Of a stretch of 64,000 nucleotides of DNA, positions 59,264 through 64,000 are shown in pieces. Within the stretch, counting starts at the first letter, position 1. Each line of letters opens with the position of its first letter. The position numbers and the translations under genes were made by a program. The notes under the pieces are model-generated. The model was not told the origin of the DNA and searched no databases. It saw only the letters and a program-made list of their open reading frames with translations. The DNA comes from Scleroderma bovista (taxonomy: Eukaryota; Basidiomycota; Agaricomycetes; Boletales; Sclerodermataceae). The stretch covers positions 124,001-188,000 of the forward strand of contig JAYMGJ010000040.1 of the NCBI GenBank assembly GCA_037178675.1. The letters are read 5' to 3'.

Positions 59264-61562
59264 TTAGGCGACGCGCATTGGACTGCCTGGTGACTGTGGG
59301 CTGGCACCGTCGCTGGCCGTCTGTACCAATGGACTGGTACCCCCAGTGCTAATGGTCTTCTTATGACGACGGCCTAGTAGAGTTGCATTGTCCAAGTCTA
59401 ACTCGAATCCCCTTGCGCCACCGTGACGCGCCCGATCCCTCTGACCGGCTCTGCCACCTAATATGTTGGTATCAGGATTTCCACCACCTGCTTGGCAGTG
59501 AAGGGGAGCGATTTTTGCGCCTGCAGGTATCGTGTCATCCAAACCCTCTCCACGCCTTTGCCGAGCCTCGTTGATGACGCTTTCGTCATCTGCATCAGAA
59601 TTTTCATCCTCTTCGTTTAGCCCCTGCAAGAAGCCTCTAGTTCCAGCCCCTCCACGTCCGTTGTACGCACGGCGACGGGCTCCTTCTTCCTCCATTCGGT
59701 GGACGGCATATGTAATGTCGAACGCTTCCTTCAGCGTTGCCAGACCGGGGGAGCGTGCGTCACCAAGGCCACGTGCTGCCGCCAAGAGTGGCGAATCGAG
59801 AGGTTCCCGCACAAATTTAGGCGTTGGTAGTGGCGGTGGCGCTGGAGCCTCGTTGCACCATGGATGTGCAAGGAATTCATCTATGGTATACCGCTGCGCG
59901 GGGTCAACACATAATAAGTGTTGGATGAGATCTTTGGCTACAAACGGGAATCAGTCTGTTGCAGGCGTCACATGGTAAATATCATCATACCCGAGTGACT
60001 GATATCATCCCACCAGGGGCTCAAAAACGTGTAATATCCTCTTGCGACTTTCTCCGTAAGGACGTTGATACTTTCGTCGTAGAAAGGAGGGAATCCACAA
60101 AGTAGCGTGTATAGCACACAACCCAGTGCCCACATATCGACGCTCTTGGAATAGCGCTCGTCTTTCACTATTTCGGGTGCGGTGTATCCTACGGTTCCGC
60201 ACGGGGTCATTGTCTCCTCGTTCCAAACTACTTTTGAAAGTCCAAAGTCAGCAATTTTGATTCGCCCGATGCCACCGCCACCGACGCCGGGGATAAATTG
60301 GCCCTCGTCTTCTTTGTCTTCGTCGTACGGTCGGAGTACGGGACTCTGCGAAGGGACGATGGGTATCCGTTCAAATAGTAAATTCTCGGGCTTGATATCA
60401 CTAATGACCATGTCAGTAAGGTGTGAGGTAAGTGGAATATTACTCACCGGTGGACAACGCCACGCTCTTCGTGGAGATATCGAATCCCATGAGCAACCTG
60501 AAGGATGACGTGTCTCGAAAGGTTTTCACTAAAATATGTAAGTTTGACGATTTGGTGGAATAGCTCTCCACCCCCCATCACTAAAATAAAGTTGACATAT
60601 AGCTATAGTAACACTGTAGAGTGGAGACGCACATTCTAGGACAAGGAAGTAATATTCTGTAGATTCCGAAAATGACAGAAGTTTTACAATTGATGGGTGG
60701 TTGATACCCCGCATAATTTGTACCTCTACAAGTAAATCAGAGAAACTACTGCGAATATAAACATGGAATATTACCTTTGAGGATATTCGCGCGCTGGGAT
60801 TAGAAAATAAATGGTAGTGAGCCCCAGAGCAAACGAAGCGGGAGGAAAAAAAGGAGGGTGTCACCTCTGTTGCGCGCGGTTTTTTCCTAAAGCGGGGACT
60901 GAGATGATTCTCGCCAGCCTGACATGTGGCAAGAGCAGCGCATACAGAGGGAAACAGGAGAAACAGGGAGGATGCACGGAGTAATATGAACTACTGGAAG
61001 GACGAGGTTAACACCGGTGCACTGACCTGAGACGCATTTAGCTCAAACTTGCGAACCACCTTGACTTGATGATTGAATCGGTCATTGGAATCATATAGGT
61101 AACAGGGACGGTGGACTCACCTGCGACTTTCTCATTAGTTGCGAGGTTGATCGCCTTGTAGACGCTGGAAAATGCGCCACTGGGAAAATACGCGGTAAGG
61201 CGTGCGATTACTAAAGAATATGAACGGTACTGACTCGCCCATTTTTTCCAGCAACTTGAAGTTTTCGAGGCCCTTGTAAGAGGGCATTTTGGCCTTTGGT
61301 TCGCAATCTTCCGGGAGTGACACTCCCGGATCCTTAGGTGCTTCCGGGGTAGGTTGCGGAGGGGGGGCTTGTTTCGGCAAGTCATGTTTTGGCTGCTGGT
61401 GTCTAATGATGTCCTGTTGATCATCTGTACCGGGTTGCCGTTGGTGAGGGTGGTGGTGCTTGCGGATAAGATCTGTTGTTGATGAGCGCTGGTGGACGAT
61501 GGCAGGCGAGAGACACTGGCGGAGGGGGACCTACTCTTAAAAGCGGCGACTACCGTTGGCAT
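59264..61562 (-). CDS. SRK1: CAMK-family MAPK-activated kinase, Srk1/Rck2 type
   Basis: Such kinases act downstream of the stress MAPK (Sty1/Hog1) and slow translation and mitosis. The Ser/Thr-rich start [20 protein letters not shown] leads to [20 protein letters not shown], a Gly loop split by an intron, then [17 protein letters not shown]. Next come [40 protein letters not shown], an insert of about 40 residues including [20 protein letters not shown], then [20 protein letters not shown] and [20 protein letters not shown]. The insert before DFG with [11 protein letters not shown] is shared with yeast Rck2. [20 protein letters not shown] and [20 protein letters not shown] end the lobe. The tail has DVA-type basic [11 protein letters not shown] and ends SPMRVA. 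It is 26 kb from PKA and Pho85 genes. Confidence 0.88.
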
Positions 61563-61794
61563 TGCGAATATAAGATAGCTGGGACGTGTTGTGAGTTGGC
61601 GGATGAGAGAACGAGGCTGCCTGCACAGCGTGTGTCCTGCGCGCGTCCTTTTGTGCCCTGGCTAATAGCTTTGGAGCTCCGCTTACTGACGTCATCAAAT
61701 ACTGCTTCCATTCTCTGGTTTCCTTTTTCGTCATATATCATGGACAAGAGGTGCATACATAAAAACAGCTCTGAGGTTTCCTTTCGTGCATATG

Positions 61795-63751
<1,957 letters not shown>

Positions 63752-64000
63752 GTGGTTTGAAATATATCTCTTGATGAACGTGCCAATGAAGGGTATCGTT
63801 TTCGGTACGGCCTTTATAACTGGGAGGGGGGATATTTGTGCCTACGCCCAAATGGCCGTGAGGGGATACTCCCGTCAGGTATCAAACACAGCAGTCAGTA
63901 CACTGCAGCACCGAGTCTGCAATGCGGGAGCAACGTTGATGCCAGCGTCCCTCGGCCAGCCAATCACATCCATAAATAGAAGGCAGTTCCCATATGCAAG
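63752..64000 (-). promoter_or_regulatory. Upstream region of the NIPA-like gene
   Basis: The last 249 bp hold no gene that I can support and probably contain the promoter of the NIPA-like gene. No clear TATA box was found. Confidence 0.35.

Noticed and set aside
60280..60400. Insert before DFG in the Srk1-like kinase as evidence of a broken kinase
   Set aside because: The [11 protein letters not shown] insert is a shared feature of Rck2-type kinases, and all catalytic motifs are intact.

Overview
The window is nuclear DNA of a filamentous fungus, most likely a basidiomycete (Agaricomycotina). Nearly every gene is broken by many short introns of about 45-70 nt. Genes are tightly packed on both strands. 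Several products have a basidiomycete flavour, such as the CCCH protein with a conserved N-terminal domain, the membrane-anchored GH9 cellulase, and the very short divergent promoters. All assignments come from reading translations and known family motifs; no search was run.

Layout. 1-7.1 kb: the 5' part of a kynurenine aminotransferase, a large ankyrin-DysF-FYVE-RING protein, a small acidic protein resembling the RNA polymerase II factor Gdown1, and the proteasome regulator PI31. 7.2-13.6 kb: the spliceosomal DEAD-box helicase Prp5 and an MFS drug-type transporter. 13.7-18.9 kb: nucleoporins Nsp1 and Nup82, partners in one pore subcomplex, side by side. 18.9-22.2 kb: a proteasome cluster (alpha subunit Pre10, lid subunit Rpn12, catalytic beta1 subunit Pre3). 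22.2-28.0 kb: an unrecognised basic protein and a tandem duplication of a Gfo/Idh/MocA oxidoreductase, with the first copy decayed and the second intact. 28.2-35.5 kb: Cdt1, a CCCH zinc-finger protein, Rho-GDI and Coq2. 35.7-44.2 kb: a Ytp1-like membrane protein, about 1.4 kb with no assignable gene, a Ser/Thr-rich single-pass membrane protein, the PKA regulatory subunit and the Pho85 kinase. 44.5-54.6 kb: a Utp12-domain protein, a HERP/Usa1-like ubiquitin-like membrane protein, a GH9 endoglucanase, the sulfite reductase alpha subunit Met10 and uracil phosphoribosyltransferase. 54.7-63.8 kb: the rRNA methyltransferase Rrp8, a P-loop ATPase, an Srk1/Rck2-type kinase and a NIPA-type magnesium transporter.

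How the genes connect. Four genes of proteasome biology lie within 16 kb (PI31, Pre10, Rpn12, Pre3), and two of their promoters are very short divergent spacers that carry the same palindrome, GACGCGTC. Pho85, the PKA regulatory subunit and the Srk1-type kinase are nutrient and stress signalling parts. Otherwise the region is mainly housekeeping.

The most unusual signals are a predicted 3-nt exon that completes the FYVE zinc-finger motif, a four-domain ankyrin-DysF-FYVE-RING architecture, a fungal Gdown1 look-alike, two GC-AG introns in PRE10, a 13-nt exon in PHO85, and a CACGTGAC octamer shared by three promoters. CDS coordinates are genomic spans from start to stop codon including introns. 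Exon borders are given only where I worked them out.
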